In this document: one piece after another, positions 7,714 through 15,051 of the stretch | Layout: the number at the start of each line of letters is the position of its first letter | Numbering within the stretch: position 1 is the first letter of the stretch | Source: an uncultured Blastocatellia bacterium | GTDB taxonomy: Bacteria; Acidobacteriota; Blastocatellia; Pyrinomonadales; Pyrinomonadaceae | Length of the DNA: 30,914 nucleotides | Direction of reading: 5' to 3' | NCBI GenBank assembly: GCA_946480785.1 | Contig: CAMLLD010000078.1 | Coordinates: 1-30,914, forward strand | The notes under the pieces: model-generated | Database searches by the model: none | What the model was told of the DNA's origin: nothing | The model's input: the letters and a program-made list of their open reading frames with translations, nothing else | Translations under genes and position numbers: made by a program

Positions 7714-8597
7714 CGCGGTTCCTCCGGTGTGCCTTTCGGTCTTGGTCCAACCTGCACGTAACGATTGTCAACGTGCGCGCGAATCACGCGGCCCGCGGCG
7801 GTTTCGCTTTTCACGTATTCCATCATCGCGTCGCGCAACGTGATGTTCAGCGGCGTCACCGATTTTGCTTCCTTGAGCACGGCGTAAGCGCCGCCGCCGA
7901 CTTTCAACAGGTAATCGATCGTGACGATCGTGTAGAGCTTGTTGGGATCGATCTCCTGCTCGTGTCCCTCGGCGTCGATCAATTTGCCGCTGAGGAAGTC
8001 CGGCCGGTTCTGATCGTTCCACTTGTACTGCAGCCGCGCGCCCGACTGCGCGTCGCGCACGAGGGGAGGTAACAGCTTCAGCAAGTTCGCGCCGCTGATC
8101 TCTACGACCATCAACGCGTTTTCAAACGGCAGCAGTTCGAAGACGTCGGACGCACGCAGTTCGCCTTCGGAAATCGTGTTCTTGCGCAGGCCGCCGGCGT
8201 TCATGATCGTGAGATCAACGCGCTCGCCGAGTTTGCTTTCCGCGTAAGCTCTGATGCCGTCGGTGACGAAGTTTCCTAACGTGCCCGCGCCGACTGGCTC
8301 TTTCTTCAACGGATGGTCCAGGCGGCCGATGACGTTACTCAGTGCGCGCACCTTCGCGCTGTAAGGCGCGAGTAGTTTCTCCATTTCCGGATCGGCCGGA
8401 ATGCTTTCGTCGACGACTATCTGGGAGCTGCGAACGCCGATCTTGACGGGCGCGTTGCTGGTTGCGGGTTTGGCTGGACTCGGCGTTGCTTCACACGGTT
8501 GGATCGCGGTTGTTTGTGCGAGCGCCGGTATGCTGAAGGCAGCGAGCGCAACGACGAGCAGCAGAGTGCGAATGGAATAGTTGGGGCTATGACGCAT
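7710..8597 (-). CDS. 5'-nucleotidase C-terminal domain protein (UshA C-domain)
   Basis: With the ATG at 8597 the product has 295 residues and starts with a Sec signal peptide (SIRTLLLVVALAAFSIPALAQ). A Pro/Ala-rich linker follows, then a 5'-nucleotidase C-terminal domain: VGAGTLGNFVTDGIR, MNAGGLRKNTISEGELRASDVFELLPFENALMVVEISG, and a YTIVTIDYLLKVGGGAYAVL segment near the end. In UshA this domain supplies the nucleoside-binding pocket but no metal site, so alone it should not be catalytic. An alternative ATG at 8642 would add 15 non-signal-like residues. Its stop overlaps the start of the metallophosphatase gene by 4 bases (ATGA). Confidence 0.88.
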   Translation of the reverse strand: MRHSPNYSIRTLLLVVALAAFSIPALAQTTAIQPCEATPSPAKPATSNAPVKIGVRSSQIVVDESIPADPEMEKLLAPYSAKVRALSNVIGRLDHPLKKEPVGAGTLGNFVTDGIRAYAESKLGERVDLTIMNAGGLRKNTISEGELRASDVFELLPFENALMVVEISGANLLKLLPPLVRDAQSGARLQYKWNDQNRPDFLSGKLIDAEGHEQEIDPNKLYTIVTIDYLLKVGGGAYAVLKEAKSVTPLNITLRDAMMEYVKSETAAGRVIRAHVDNRYVQVGPRPKGTPEEPR

Positions 8598-8676
8598 TGA
8601 CCTAAAGGAAGAGCTTGCATAGTATGTCGCACCACACGGCACACAGGCAAACGTCTTGCAAAATCAATCCGGGCAC

Positions 8677-8685
8677 GAGAAGGAG
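8677..8685 (+). promoter_or_regulatory. Ribosome binding site that fixes the hpt start at TTG 8692
   Basis: A purine-rich GAGAAGGAG ends 6 bases before the TTG at 8692. No comparable site precedes the earlier in-frame TTG at 8656. Confidence 0.6.
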
Positions 8686-8691
8686 AACGAG

Positions 8692-9258
8692 TTGGCTACC
8701 TCTTCAGCGCAAGTCACTTCGGAATTCAGCAACCCCAACCTGCAAGTCCTGCTGTCAGAGGAACAGATTCGCGCTCGCATCAACGAACTCGGCGCGCAGA
8801 TCACGCGCGATTACGCTGGGCTGAATCCGCTGCTGATCGGCGTGTTGAAAGGCGCGTGCTTTTTTCTCAGCGATCTGATGCGCGCGATCGACACGCGCTT
8901 GAGTCTCGAGTTCATGGCGATTTCGAGTTACGGATCTTCGACGCGGACTTCGGGTGAAGTTCGCATCATGAAAGATCTCGACGTGCCGATCGAGGGCCGT
9001 CACATACTCGTCGTCGAGGACATAGTCGATACGGGGCTCACGCTTTCGTACCTGCTGGCGAACCTGCACGCGCGCGGCGCCGCGAGTGTGAAGCTGGCGG
9101 CGCTGCTCGATAAATTTGAGCGGCGGCAGAAGGAAGTGCCGATTGACTATCTCGGCTTTCAGATTCCTGACGAATTCGTCGTCGGTTACGGTCTGGATTT
9201 TGCCGAACGCTACCGCAACCTGCCTTTCATCGCTGTCCTGAAAAACCCCGAGGCGTAG
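8692..9258 (+). CDS. hpt: Hypoxanthine phosphoribosyltransferase
   Basis: A 188-residue protein starting at TTG 8692 by its ribosome binding site. It transfers phosphoribose from PRPP to hypoxanthine or guanine (purine salvage, cytoplasm). Signatures: PLLIGVLKGACFFLSDLMR (residues 47-64), the MAISSYGSST flexible-loop segment, the PRPP motif VVEDIVDTGLTL (107-118) and the C-terminal FVVGYGLDFAERYRNLPFIAVL with the purine-contacting region. The length is normal. It is divergent from the split 5'-nucleotidase operon (94 bp between starts) and is followed after 4 bp by the metallo-hydrolase gene. Its position beside deoxyribose and nucleotide-hydrolysis genes fits a purine salvage role. Confidence 0.94.
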   Translation: MATSSAQVTSEFSNPNLQVLLSEEQIRARINELGAQITRDYAGLNPLLIGVLKGACFFLSDLMRAIDTRLSLEFMAISSYGSSTRTSGEVRIMKDLDVPIEGRHILVVEDIVDTGLTLSYLLANLHARGAASVKLAALLDKFERRQKEVPIDYLGFQIPDEFVVGYGLDFAERYRNLPFIAVLKNPEA

Positions 9259-9262
9259 ACTT

Positions 9263-10153
9263 ATGAAAACTCTCGTCGTTGCTTTGTTGCTGGTGTTTGC
9301 TTCGTCAGTCGCGGCTCAGGAAACCGACTATTCGAAAGTGCAAATCAAGGCGACGAAGGTTGCCGGAAACGTCTACATGCTTGAAGGCGCGGGCGGAAAC
9401 ATCGGCGTCTCGGTTGGCACAGACGGCATTTTGATTGTCGACGATGAGTTTGCGCCGCTGGCTGACAAGATTCGCGCGTCGTTGAAGACGTTGGGCCAGG
9501 GCAAGCTGCGTTTCATTCTCAACACCCACTGGCACGGCGATCACACGGGCGGCAATGTCGCTTTCGGTCCAGAAGCACCGATCATCGCGCACGACAACGT
9601 CCGGCAGCGGCTCTCGACCGAACAGAAATCCGAGTTCTTTAAATCGACCACGCCGCCGTCGCCGCCGGAAGCATTGCCGGTGATTACGTTTGACCAGTCG
9701 TTGTCGGTCCATTTCAACGGCGAAGAGATCCGGGCAATTCACTTCCCGCACGGGCACACTGACGGCGACAGCGTCATCTTCTTTACCGGATCGAACGTGG
9801 TCCACCTCGGCGACGACTTCTTCTCGGGAAGTTTTCCGTTTGTCGATCTGGAGAGTGGCGGCAGCGTTGAAGGACTGATCACAAACATTGCCACCTTACT
9901 GGAGAAAATACCCGCGGGAGCAAAACTGATTCCCGGGCACGGCCCCATCTCCACCCTCGACGATCTCAAGTCCTATCACCGGATGCTCGTCGAAACCACC
10001 GGCATCGTCCGCCAAAAGATCGCCGCGGGAAAGACGTTGGCCCAAATCAAATCCGAAGGTCTCCCCGCCGAATGGTCCTCCTGGGGCGCCGGCTTCATCA
10101 AAACCGACATGTGGCTCGAACTCGTCTACCGCAGTCTGACAGCGAAGAAGTAG
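9263..10153 (+). CDS. Exported metallo-beta-lactamase-fold hydrolase
   Basis: A 296-residue protein with an N-terminal signal peptide (MKTLVVALLLVFASSVAAQ). The MBL-fold metal site is complete: NTHWHGDHTGG with H89, H91, D93 and H94, then FPHGHTDGDS, HLGDDFF and IPGHGP. The family is zinc-dependent; members of this periplasmic subgroup include quinoprotein-relay-like and cyclase-like hydrolases, and nothing here shows a true beta-lactamase. A GAGGCG ribosome binding site overlaps the end of hpt, which stops 4 bases upstream, so the two are co-transcribed. Substrate unknown. Confidence 0.9.
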   Translation: MKTLVVALLLVFASSVAAQETDYSKVQIKATKVAGNVYMLEGAGGNIGVSVGTDGILIVDDEFAPLADKIRASLKTLGQGKLRFILNTHWHGDHTGGNVAFGPEAPIIAHDNVRQRLSTEQKSEFFKSTTPPSPPEALPVITFDQSLSVHFNGEEIRAIHFPHGHTDGDSVIFFTGSNVVHLGDDFFSGSFPFVDLESGGSVEGLITNIATLLEKIPAGAKLIPGHGPISTLDDLKSYHRMLVETTGIVRQKIAAGKTLAQIKSEGLPAEWSSWGAGFIKTDMWLELVYRSLTAKK

Positions 10154-10213
10154 GCCACAGATTTACACAGACGAACACGGATTTAACCGGTATCCGTGTT
10201 AATCCGTGTTCGT
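10154..10213. repeat. Intergenic repeat with inverted repeat between convergent genes
   Basis: The sequence begins GCCACAGATTTACACAGA and contains an inverted repeat: ACGAACACGGATT at 10171-10183 and AATCCGTGTTCGT at 10201-10213, with a shorter internal copy ATCCGTGTT at 10192-10200. A related unit (GCCACAGATTTT, then GATTTACACAGA) occurs at 15413-15454. The type resembles short palindromic intergenic repeats dispersed in some genomes. It lies between the convergent MBL and deoB genes, could act as a bidirectional terminator, and supplies the last codons and stop of deoB. Confidence 0.65.
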
Positions 10214-11383
10214 TAACTCTCCCAAAAAGCTCTCGCCGGCGGTTAAGCGCAACCCGAAGTTCTCCGCGATGGTTTGGCCGATGTCGGAGAGGGAGGAGCG
10301 GGTGCCCAGGTTCACACCCGGACGAGCGGACTTGCCGTAGACCAATAGGGGCGCGTACTCGCGGGTGTGATCCGAGCCGCGGAAGGTCGGATCGTTGCCG
10401 TGATCGGCGGTGATGATCATAAGGTCGTCGTTACGCATTACAGATTCGATCTCGGGCAGACGCGTGTCGAAGTGTTCGAGAGCTTTCGCGTAACCCTCGG
10501 TGTCGCGGCGGTGGCCGTAAAGCATGTCGAAGTCGACGAGGTTCGAAAAGATCAAACCACGCGTCGGCTCTTCGAGCGCACGAAGAGTTTGTGAGATGGA
10601 TTGTTCGTTGTTCTTCGCTGCCAGGTCCTGAGTAACACCAAGCGAGTCGTAAATCGAAGCGATCTTTCCGATGCACACGACGTCGAGATCTGCATCCGCC
10701 AGCGCGGGCAACAAATTCTCGCGCGGCGGCGGCACCGCATAATCATGCCGGTTCTCGGTGCGGTAGAACGCGCCCGGCTCGCCGAGGAACGGCCGCGCAA
10801 TAACACGCCCGACCTTGTGCTCGCCGTCGAGAATGCGGCGCGCGACTTCACAGATCTGATAAAGCCGTCCGAGCGGAATCACCTCTTCATGCGCGGCGAT
10901 CTGAAACACCGAATCCGCAGACGTGTAAACGATCGGCTTGCCGGTAACGACGTGCTCTTCGCCGAGCACCTTGATGATCTCCGTGCCTGAAGCCGGAATG
11001 TTGCCGAGCACGCCGGGCACCTCAGCCTCGCGCACAAAGCGATCGAGAACAGACGAGGGAAAGCCGTTCGGATACGTCGGGAAAGCGCGTTCGAGAATGA
11101 TCCCGGCCATCTCCCAATGTCCCGTCGTCGTGTCCTTGCCGTTCGAACGCAAAGCACAACGGCCGTAAGAACCAACAGGATGATCGATCGGCGGCAGGTT
11201 CGCGAGCGGACGAATGTTGCCGAGCCCGTAGCGCTGCAAGTTCGGCAAGCTGACGGCGCGCGATTCGAGTATGTGTCCGAACGTGTCCGAACCCGCGTCG
11301 CCCCACTCGGGCGCGTCAGGCATGGCGCCGATCCCGGCGCCGTCGAGCACGATTAATAAGATTCGATTAAAGGGTTTCGGCAT
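10199..11383 (-). CDS. deoB: Phosphopentomutase
   Basis: With the ATG at 11383 the protein has 394 residues, the normal size; the frame runs on to 11626 but that part overlaps the upstream gene and lacks family sequence. It interconverts (deoxy)ribose 1-phosphate and 5-phosphate in nucleoside catabolism. Alkaline-phosphatase-superfamily metal-site motifs are visible: RILLIVLDGAGIGAMPDA near the start, GSDTFGHI, GRCALRSNGKDTTTGHWEMAG with the catalytic Thr region, VDFDMLYGHRRD and ITADHGNDPTFRGSDHTREYAPLL. The last residues (about ELTNTD) and the stop are encoded inside the inverted repeat at 10171-10213. It starts 10 bp after the VWA gene stop. DeoB feeds DeoC, encoded about 5 kb away. Confidence 0.95.
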   Translation of the reverse strand: MPKPFNRILLIVLDGAGIGAMPDAPEWGDAGSDTFGHILESRAVSLPNLQRYGLGNIRPLANLPPIDHPVGSYGRCALRSNGKDTTTGHWEMAGIILERAFPTYPNGFPSSVLDRFVREAEVPGVLGNIPASGTEIIKVLGEEHVVTGKPIVYTSADSVFQIAAHEEVIPLGRLYQICEVARRILDGEHKVGRVIARPFLGEPGAFYRTENRHDYAVPPPRENLLPALADADLDVVCIGKIASIYDSLGVTQDLAAKNNEQSISQTLRALEEPTRGLIFSNLVDFDMLYGHRRDTEGYAKALEHFDTRLPEIESVMRNDDLMIITADHGNDPTFRGSDHTREYAPLLVYGKSARPGVNLGTRSSLSDIGQTIAENFGLRLTAGESFLGELTNTD

Positions 11384-11393
11384 CGAGGATGGA

Positions 11394-12578
11394 TTATTGT
11401 TTCGGTGCGTAGTAACCGTCGCGCGCGCGAACCTGTGCTTTCGTTTGCACTCCCTTGACCTCGAGCTTGATCGTGCGAAACTTTCCGTCGCGCGCTTTGT
11501 TGGTCGGATAGTAACCGATGCTGTAAAGCGTGCCGATATCCGCGGCGACACGCGCAAACGCAGCGCGCGCATCGGCGAGCGTGGCCGCCGGAAAACTTCG
11601 ACCACCGGACACACGGGCGAGATCATTCATCTCACGGCGCGCGATGTTGTAAAGCTCGCGGCTGATCGACATTCTTTCAAATGGTCCCATGCTGCAGAAG
11701 CTGTTGAAGTCTTCCGCCTTCGGCGGCGGCGTAATCAAACGGCGATAACGCTCGATCTGTCTTTGCGAAAGCGAGAGCTGGCCGTCGTCCTGGCAGTCTT
11801 TCATCAGACGATCTTCAACGAAGTCTTCCGTGTTGATCTGCACGAAGTAACACGCGACACCAGCTTGCGACAGTTTCAGTTTCGCGGTGGCGAAATCGGA
11901 GTTACTCGCCGAGTCGACGCCATCAGTCAAAGCAACCACAGCGCGCCGCCCGCGCACTTCATCACTCGGCGGATTCTGAAACACCGAGTCAACCACTTTT
12001 TGCAGCGCGTCGTAATAAGGAGTGCCGCTGCTCGAGCCGAGGTTCTCGATCGCATTGCGCAACTCGCCGCGATCGCCCGTCAACCGCGACAGCACGTCGA
12101 CAGTCGCAACCGCATCGTTGCCGTTTCGCGCCGTGTTGAAAGCAACGATGCCGACGCGATCGCCCGGACGCAGCGCTTCGATAAAACTGTTCGCCGCAGC
12201 GCGAATCAACGCCACGTCGTCGCGCGTCGAGCCGGACGTATCGAGCAAGAGCGCGATCTCGAAAGGCGTTTCGGTGGTGCCGAAGTTGGCGATCGTTTGC
12301 GGCTGGCCGTCTTCGATGAGACGAAAGTTTTCGGGTTTGAGACCCGCAAGCGGATGGCCCGTACTGTCAGTCACCACCGCGGGAACGGAAACGAGCTGCG
12401 TGTCCGTACGGATGACGTCGCCTTCTTCGAGATCCTGCGAACCGCTTGTCGCCGGTGGCGCTGGTTTTTGCGCTTCGGTAGCTGGATCCGGATTGTTGTT
12501 GACACGACGCGGTCGTTGCTGTTGTTGAGGGAAGACCGAAACCGCAAATAGAAAGACGCTGAGTATAAACAGACGCAT
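11394..12578 (-). CDS. VWFA-related acidobacterial domain protein
   Basis: A 394-residue exported protein. Signal peptide at 1-17 (MRLFILSVFLFAVSVFP), then a Gln/Pro/Asn-rich low-complexity linker, a short beta domain (residues about 58-100, VSVPAVVTDSTGHPLAGL, FRLIEDGQPQTIANF) and a von Willebrand factor A domain starting at about residue 107 with the MIDAS motif DTSGST (D113, S115, S117). A further VALTDGVDSASNSD segment follows. This architecture is the VWFA-related family that is greatly expanded in Acidobacteriota; its function is unknown, presumably metal-dependent protein binding outside the cytoplasm. It is the first gene before deoB. Confidence 0.9.
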   Translation of the reverse strand: MRLFILSVFLFAVSVFPQQQQRPRRVNNNPDPATEAQKPAPPATSGSQDLEEGDVIRTDTQLVSVPAVVTDSTGHPLAGLKPENFRLIEDGQPQTIANFGTTETPFEIALLLDTSGSTRDDVALIRAAANSFIEALRPGDRVGIVAFNTARNGNDAVATVDVLSRLTGDRGELRNAIENLGSSSGTPYYDALQKVVDSVFQNPPSDEVRGRRAVVALTDGVDSASNSDFATAKLKLSQAGVACYFVQINTEDFVEDRLMKDCQDDGQLSLSQRQIERYRRLITPPPKAEDFNSFCSMGPFERMSISRELYNIARREMNDLARVSGGRSFPAATLADARAAFARVAADIGTLYSIGYYPTNKARDGKFRTIKLEVKGVQTKAQVRARDGYYAPKQ

Positions 12579-12683
12579 AGCTAAAATCAGATGGGCTCGT
12601 GGTGAGAATATAAACCCCCTGCCGCGTAAACTGCAAAACCCTGCTTGCAGATCGAGGGCGTCACTTAGCGGAGCGGGCGAAGC

Positions 12684-12712
12684 TTGACACTCCCTACCGC
12701 CTCGCTTAGCAT
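12684..12712 (+). promoter_or_regulatory. Sigma70-type promoter for the tRNA-Val/tRNA-Asp unit
   Basis: A perfect -35 TTGACA (12684-12689) and a -10 TAGCAT (12707-12712) are separated by 17 bases. This predicts a start near 12719, about 100 bases before tRNA-Val. The rest of the 12579-12819 gap shows nothing else I can support. Confidence 0.6.
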
Positions 12713-12819
12713 GACGACTCGCTGCGGTTCATCGTTGTTTGAGACGCGTGCCCTGCCGAGTTTTTCTGCGAGTTGTGATGTTGTTGAGAACGGGCCGGCG
12801 ACAGGGCTGGCTCTGATGA

Positions 12820-12894
12820 AGGCACGTACGTCAATGGTAGACGGCTTCCCTTACAAGGAAGAGGTTGGGGGTTCGAGTCCCTCCGTGCCTACCA
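12820..12894 (+). tRNA. tRNA-Val (UAC)
   Basis: The sequence folds as a complete cloverleaf. Acceptor AGGCACG pairs perfectly with CGTGCCT. The D stem is CGTC/GACG and the anticodon stem CTTCC/GGAAG encloses CTTACAA with anticodon TAC. The T arm is GGGGG-TTCGAGT-CCCTC with one G-T pair, and CCA is encoded after discriminator A. The D loop is short (7 bases). Confidence 0.93.
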
Positions 12895-12917
12895 AGCCTC
12901 AGCGGAAGCGAGTTCTT

Positions 12918-12998
<81 letters not shown>

Positions 12999-13014
12999 AC
13001 ATTATTACGAAAAT

Positions 13015-13050
13015 CGGCACTTCGATCATTTCGAGGTGCCGTTTTCTTTT
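13015..13050 (+). terminator. Intrinsic terminator after tRNA-Asp
   Basis: An 11-bp stem (CGGCACTTCGA / TCGAGGTGCCG, one G-T pair) with a 5-base loop TCATT is followed by TTTTCTTTT. It lies 18 bases after tRNA-Asp, inside the island, so it now ends the tRNA transcript. Confidence 0.8.
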
Positions 13051-13242
13051 GTCCCTACGGATTCGACTACGGAAACTGTTGATGGATTGGTCGTCTTCGC
13101 GTTGACACGAGTCTCCGCGAACTGTCTTAGGCGGACATAATTAATCAGAATTCTATCCGGCGAAACTTCCCAGCATGGTCTAAAGTCTTTGATATCCGTT
13201 ACCTGTAGGTCGCGGGCCTGAGTATTGTCGCGAGGAGTAGTC

Positions 13243-13572
13243 ATGAATAAGAGTAATATGCGCTACCGACCGAATAACGCTGTTACTATGATGGGCCGAT
13301 CGACACGGTCGACCGTAGAAGACGTTCGTCCTATTGTTCCGTCCGTTCTGACCAGCGCAATATCGACCGGCGTTACGCTCGTCAGCATAGGAAAATATCA
13401 ACTCGGTCTCGTTATCGCTGCTGGCGGTTGCGTCGCATGTTTATTGCTGGTGGTGACCGCGAAGGCATGTGATTGGATTGGCGGCAACAATCAGTACTTA
13501 GAACTAACACTGCCCTCGTGGCCACCGAAAAACCGGAACGTCCAGTTTGAAAGCGCTACTCGGACGAAGTAA
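13243..13572 (+). CDS. Small membrane protein, unknown function
   Basis: A 109-residue protein. ATG 13243 is chosen because GAGGAG lies 5 bases upstream. The N-terminal 40 residues are polar and basic. Two adjacent hydrophobic segments follow (about residues 43-58, LTSAISTGVTLVSIG; and 61-80, LGLVIAAGGCVACLLLVV), joined by a short KYQ turn, i.e. a membrane hairpin. The C-terminal 28 residues are polar (WPPKNRNVQFESATRTK). I recognise no family. It is the first gene of the tRNA-Asp island and is followed 44 bp later by another unknown gene on the same strand. Base composition is more AT-rich than the flanking core genes. Confidence 0.6.
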   Translation: MNKSNMRYRPNNAVTMMGRSTRSTVEDVRPIVPSVLTSAISTGVTLVSIGKYQLGLVIAAGGCVACLLLVVTAKACDWIGGNNQYLELTLPSWPPKNRNVQFESATRTK

Positions 13573-13616
13573 CTGCCGAACTTGATTATAATGGATTGTC
13601 CAACGGAGTTTTGAGT

Positions 13617-14198
13617 ATGTCGCAGCAAAATACCGTAACCAATAACAGTTGTCGTTACTGCTCTAGACCCGAACTGTGGGACGTTGATTTTTCAAATTGC
13701 GCAGAGCACAAAGAATCAGGAATTGCAGCTCGGGGCCATTTTTTAAAACGGATCAAGAATCCACATTATCCAGCTTGGCCTATTCAATGCATTTTTCGAC
13801 AAAAAGGCGATCAGCATTCCAAGCTCTTACTAGGAAAAGATCATTTTGCCCGAAAATGGGATCCGCTTGATGTTGAGATTCTCGGATTGGGAGGTCTAAC
13901 CGATCACCCTCCGATGCCTCCGGTGCCCCTATTCGGAATAACGCATTCGTATTCGCCACTGAATAAAGCAATGACGAGTAGGTATATTCTGTGGAACGCG
14001 TGCAGGATTAAGCATCAAGAGTTTGATTTCGTAATAAAACTTCATTGGTGGCCCGACCATAACCGGATATTCTCCGTTGAGGGCCTCCGGTTCGACAGCG
14101 CCGCTGAGGCCGACGTTCTGAGGGATGCATTATCGATATTGGTCCTGGAAGGGGTCGGAAGCCATCCGAATACTTTACGAGTAATAAGCAGTTTTTAA
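13617..14198 (+). CDS. Unknown protein with N-terminal Cys/His cluster
   Basis: A 193-residue protein. ATG 13617 follows GGAG by 8 bases; an upstream in-frame TTG at 13596 lacks a site. The N-terminus holds CRYCSRPELW...NCAEHKE, a possible zinc site (CxxC, then C and H). The remainder is aromatic-rich and looks globular, with alternating strands (FDFVIKLHWWPDHNRIFSVEGLRFDS) and a final helix (AAEADVLRDALSILVLEG). No family recognised. The stop TAA is preceded by five T residues, and the -1 frame continues without interruption into the small gene at 14216-14416, so this may be the first part of one 266-residue product. Island gene. Confidence 0.6.
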   Translation: MSQQNTVTNNSCRYCSRPELWDVDFSNCAEHKESGIAARGHFLKRIKNPHYPAWPIQCIFRQKGDQHSKLLLGKDHFARKWDPLDVEILGLGGLTDHPPMPPVPLFGITHSYSPLNKAMTSRYILWNACRIKHQEFDFVIKLHWWPDHNRIFSVEGLRFDSAAEADVLRDALSILVLEGVGSHPNTLRVISSF

Positions 14199-14215
14199 CG
14201 CACCTCAACGCTGCT

Positions 14216-14416
14216 GTGCTCGAAAGTTACCTGAACGGCCGCATCCCTTCACAGATCGAAATCGCGGAAGCTCTATTCCCGGAATCTCATGACAGCCCTC
14301 GCGAATTACGAAGATGGTTAAAAACAAGCTGGCGGAAATGGCAGTGGAAGGACATTGTGTCAGCCATAATTGAGGATGAAACAGAGAAGAAGCCGACGTT
14401 TAGCCAGTCCATCTAA
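14216..14416 (+). CDS. Small helix-turn-helix-like reading frame, possibly the 3' part of the preceding gene
   Basis: The only start in frame is GTG 14216, with no ribosome binding site. The 66-residue product (YLNGRIPSQIEIAEALFPESHDSPRELRRWLKTSW) has a helical, HTH-like look with several tryptophans (WRKWQWKDI). The frame is open upstream of the GTG through the end of the preceding gene, in the -1 register, so a ribosomal frameshift at the T run (14192-14196), a sequencing indel, or a disabling mutation could each explain it. I cannot tell which from sequence alone. The 129 bp after it hold no gene I can support. Confidence 0.4.
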   Translation: MLESYLNGRIPSQIEIAEALFPESHDSPRELRRWLKTSWRKWQWKDIVSAIIEDETEKKPTFSQSI

Positions 14417-14545
14417 GGAAGTCAATTTGGAATTCCGCAATGGCAGTCTAAGAGCTGTAATTGGTCTAATAACCTAAATTTCTCACGCTGAATGTGCACA
14501 TTAGGATTGTTTGATGTAGGATGCGGTTACTGGAGGCGAAGGTCA

Positions 14546-14770
14546 TTGAAATCCATCAAAATCATTATTGAAAAGCACGCAGATGGGTACATCGCCTACC
14601 CGCTTGGCCTCAAAGGTGTGGTCATCGGCGAAGGAGATTCCTACGAGGAAGCCTTAGCCGATGTGAAGTCTGCCATCCGATTCCACATCGAGACGTTCGG
14701 GGCGGAGGCTTTAGAAGACGAGTCTCCCGTACTGGAAGCTTTCATTGCCGAAGCCGGGGTAGCAGCCTAG
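14546..14770 (+). CDS. hicB: HicB family antitoxin
   Basis: TTG 14546 gives 74 residues and has GGAGG 9 bases upstream; an ATG at 14492 would add 18 residues unlike the family. The sequence KSIKIIIEKHADGYIAYPLGLKGVVIGEGDSYEEALADVKSAIRFHIETFG is a HicB partial RNase-H-like fold domain, here with no separate DNA-binding tail visible. It neutralises HicA and often autoregulates the operon. The stop TAG overlaps the HicA GTG by one base, so the pair is translationally coupled. Antitoxin-first order is less common than toxin-first but well known for this subgroup. Confidence 0.85.
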   Translation: MKSIKIIIEKHADGYIAYPLGLKGVVIGEGDSYEEALADVKSAIRFHIETFGAEALEDESPVLEAFIAEAGVAA

Positions 14771-15009
14771 TGGCGAAGTTCCCTGTAGATGCGCCGAGAA
14801 ATAGAGTAATAAAAGCGCTAGGAATTCTCGGCTTTCGGATCGTGAGGGAGCGGGAGCACATTGCTTTGATAAGAGATAACCCTGACGGAACACAGACTCC
14901 ACTCACGATGCCTAACCACGCACGCCTGAAGAGTTCGACCTTACGCGCAATCTGCACCCAGGCTGGCATCCCGCGCGATGATTTTCTCAGAGCTTATGAG
15001 CAAAGCTGA
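14770..15009 (+). CDS. hicA: HicA family toxin (mRNA interferase)
   Basis: A 79-residue protein beginning at GTG 14770. It matches the YcfA/HicA dsRBD-like fold: VIKALGILGFRIVREREHIALIRDNPDGTQ, PLTMPNHARLKSSTLRAICTQAGIPRDDFLRAY. His30 (REREHIAL) is in the place of the catalytic histidine of HicA RNases. By family it cleaves mRNA in the cytoplasm when free of HicB. It is probably an addiction module that stabilises the island; the pair looks intact. Confidence 0.85.
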   Translation: MAKFPVDAPRNRVIKALGILGFRIVREREHIALIRDNPDGTQTPLTMPNHARLKSSTLRAICTQAGIPRDDFLRAYEQS

Positions 15010-15014
15010 TAGAG

Positions 15015-15051
15015 CGTGTTTCATGCTTTCTCTCTGATGTAATGAAGCACG
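15015..15051 (+). terminator. Possible weak terminator after hicA
   Basis: A 10-bp stem (CGTGTTTCAT / ATGAAGCACG, one G-T pair) with a 17-base loop; the following TGCCTTTTC is only a weak T tract. Confidence 0.3.

Noticed and set aside
5091..8597. A microcompartment operon with shell genes
   Set aside because: No BMC-H, BMC-P or BMC-T protein is encoded here or anywhere in the window; only cargo-like enzymes are present.
9263..10153. A beta-lactamase resistance gene
   Set aside because: The MBL fold is clear but occurs in many hydrolases; nothing in sequence or context points to beta-lactams.
11271..12551. A 426-codon open frame on the + strand
   Set aside because: It is antisense to the VWA and deoB genes; the protein is Arg-rich and without recognisable domains, as expected of a GC-rich shadow frame.
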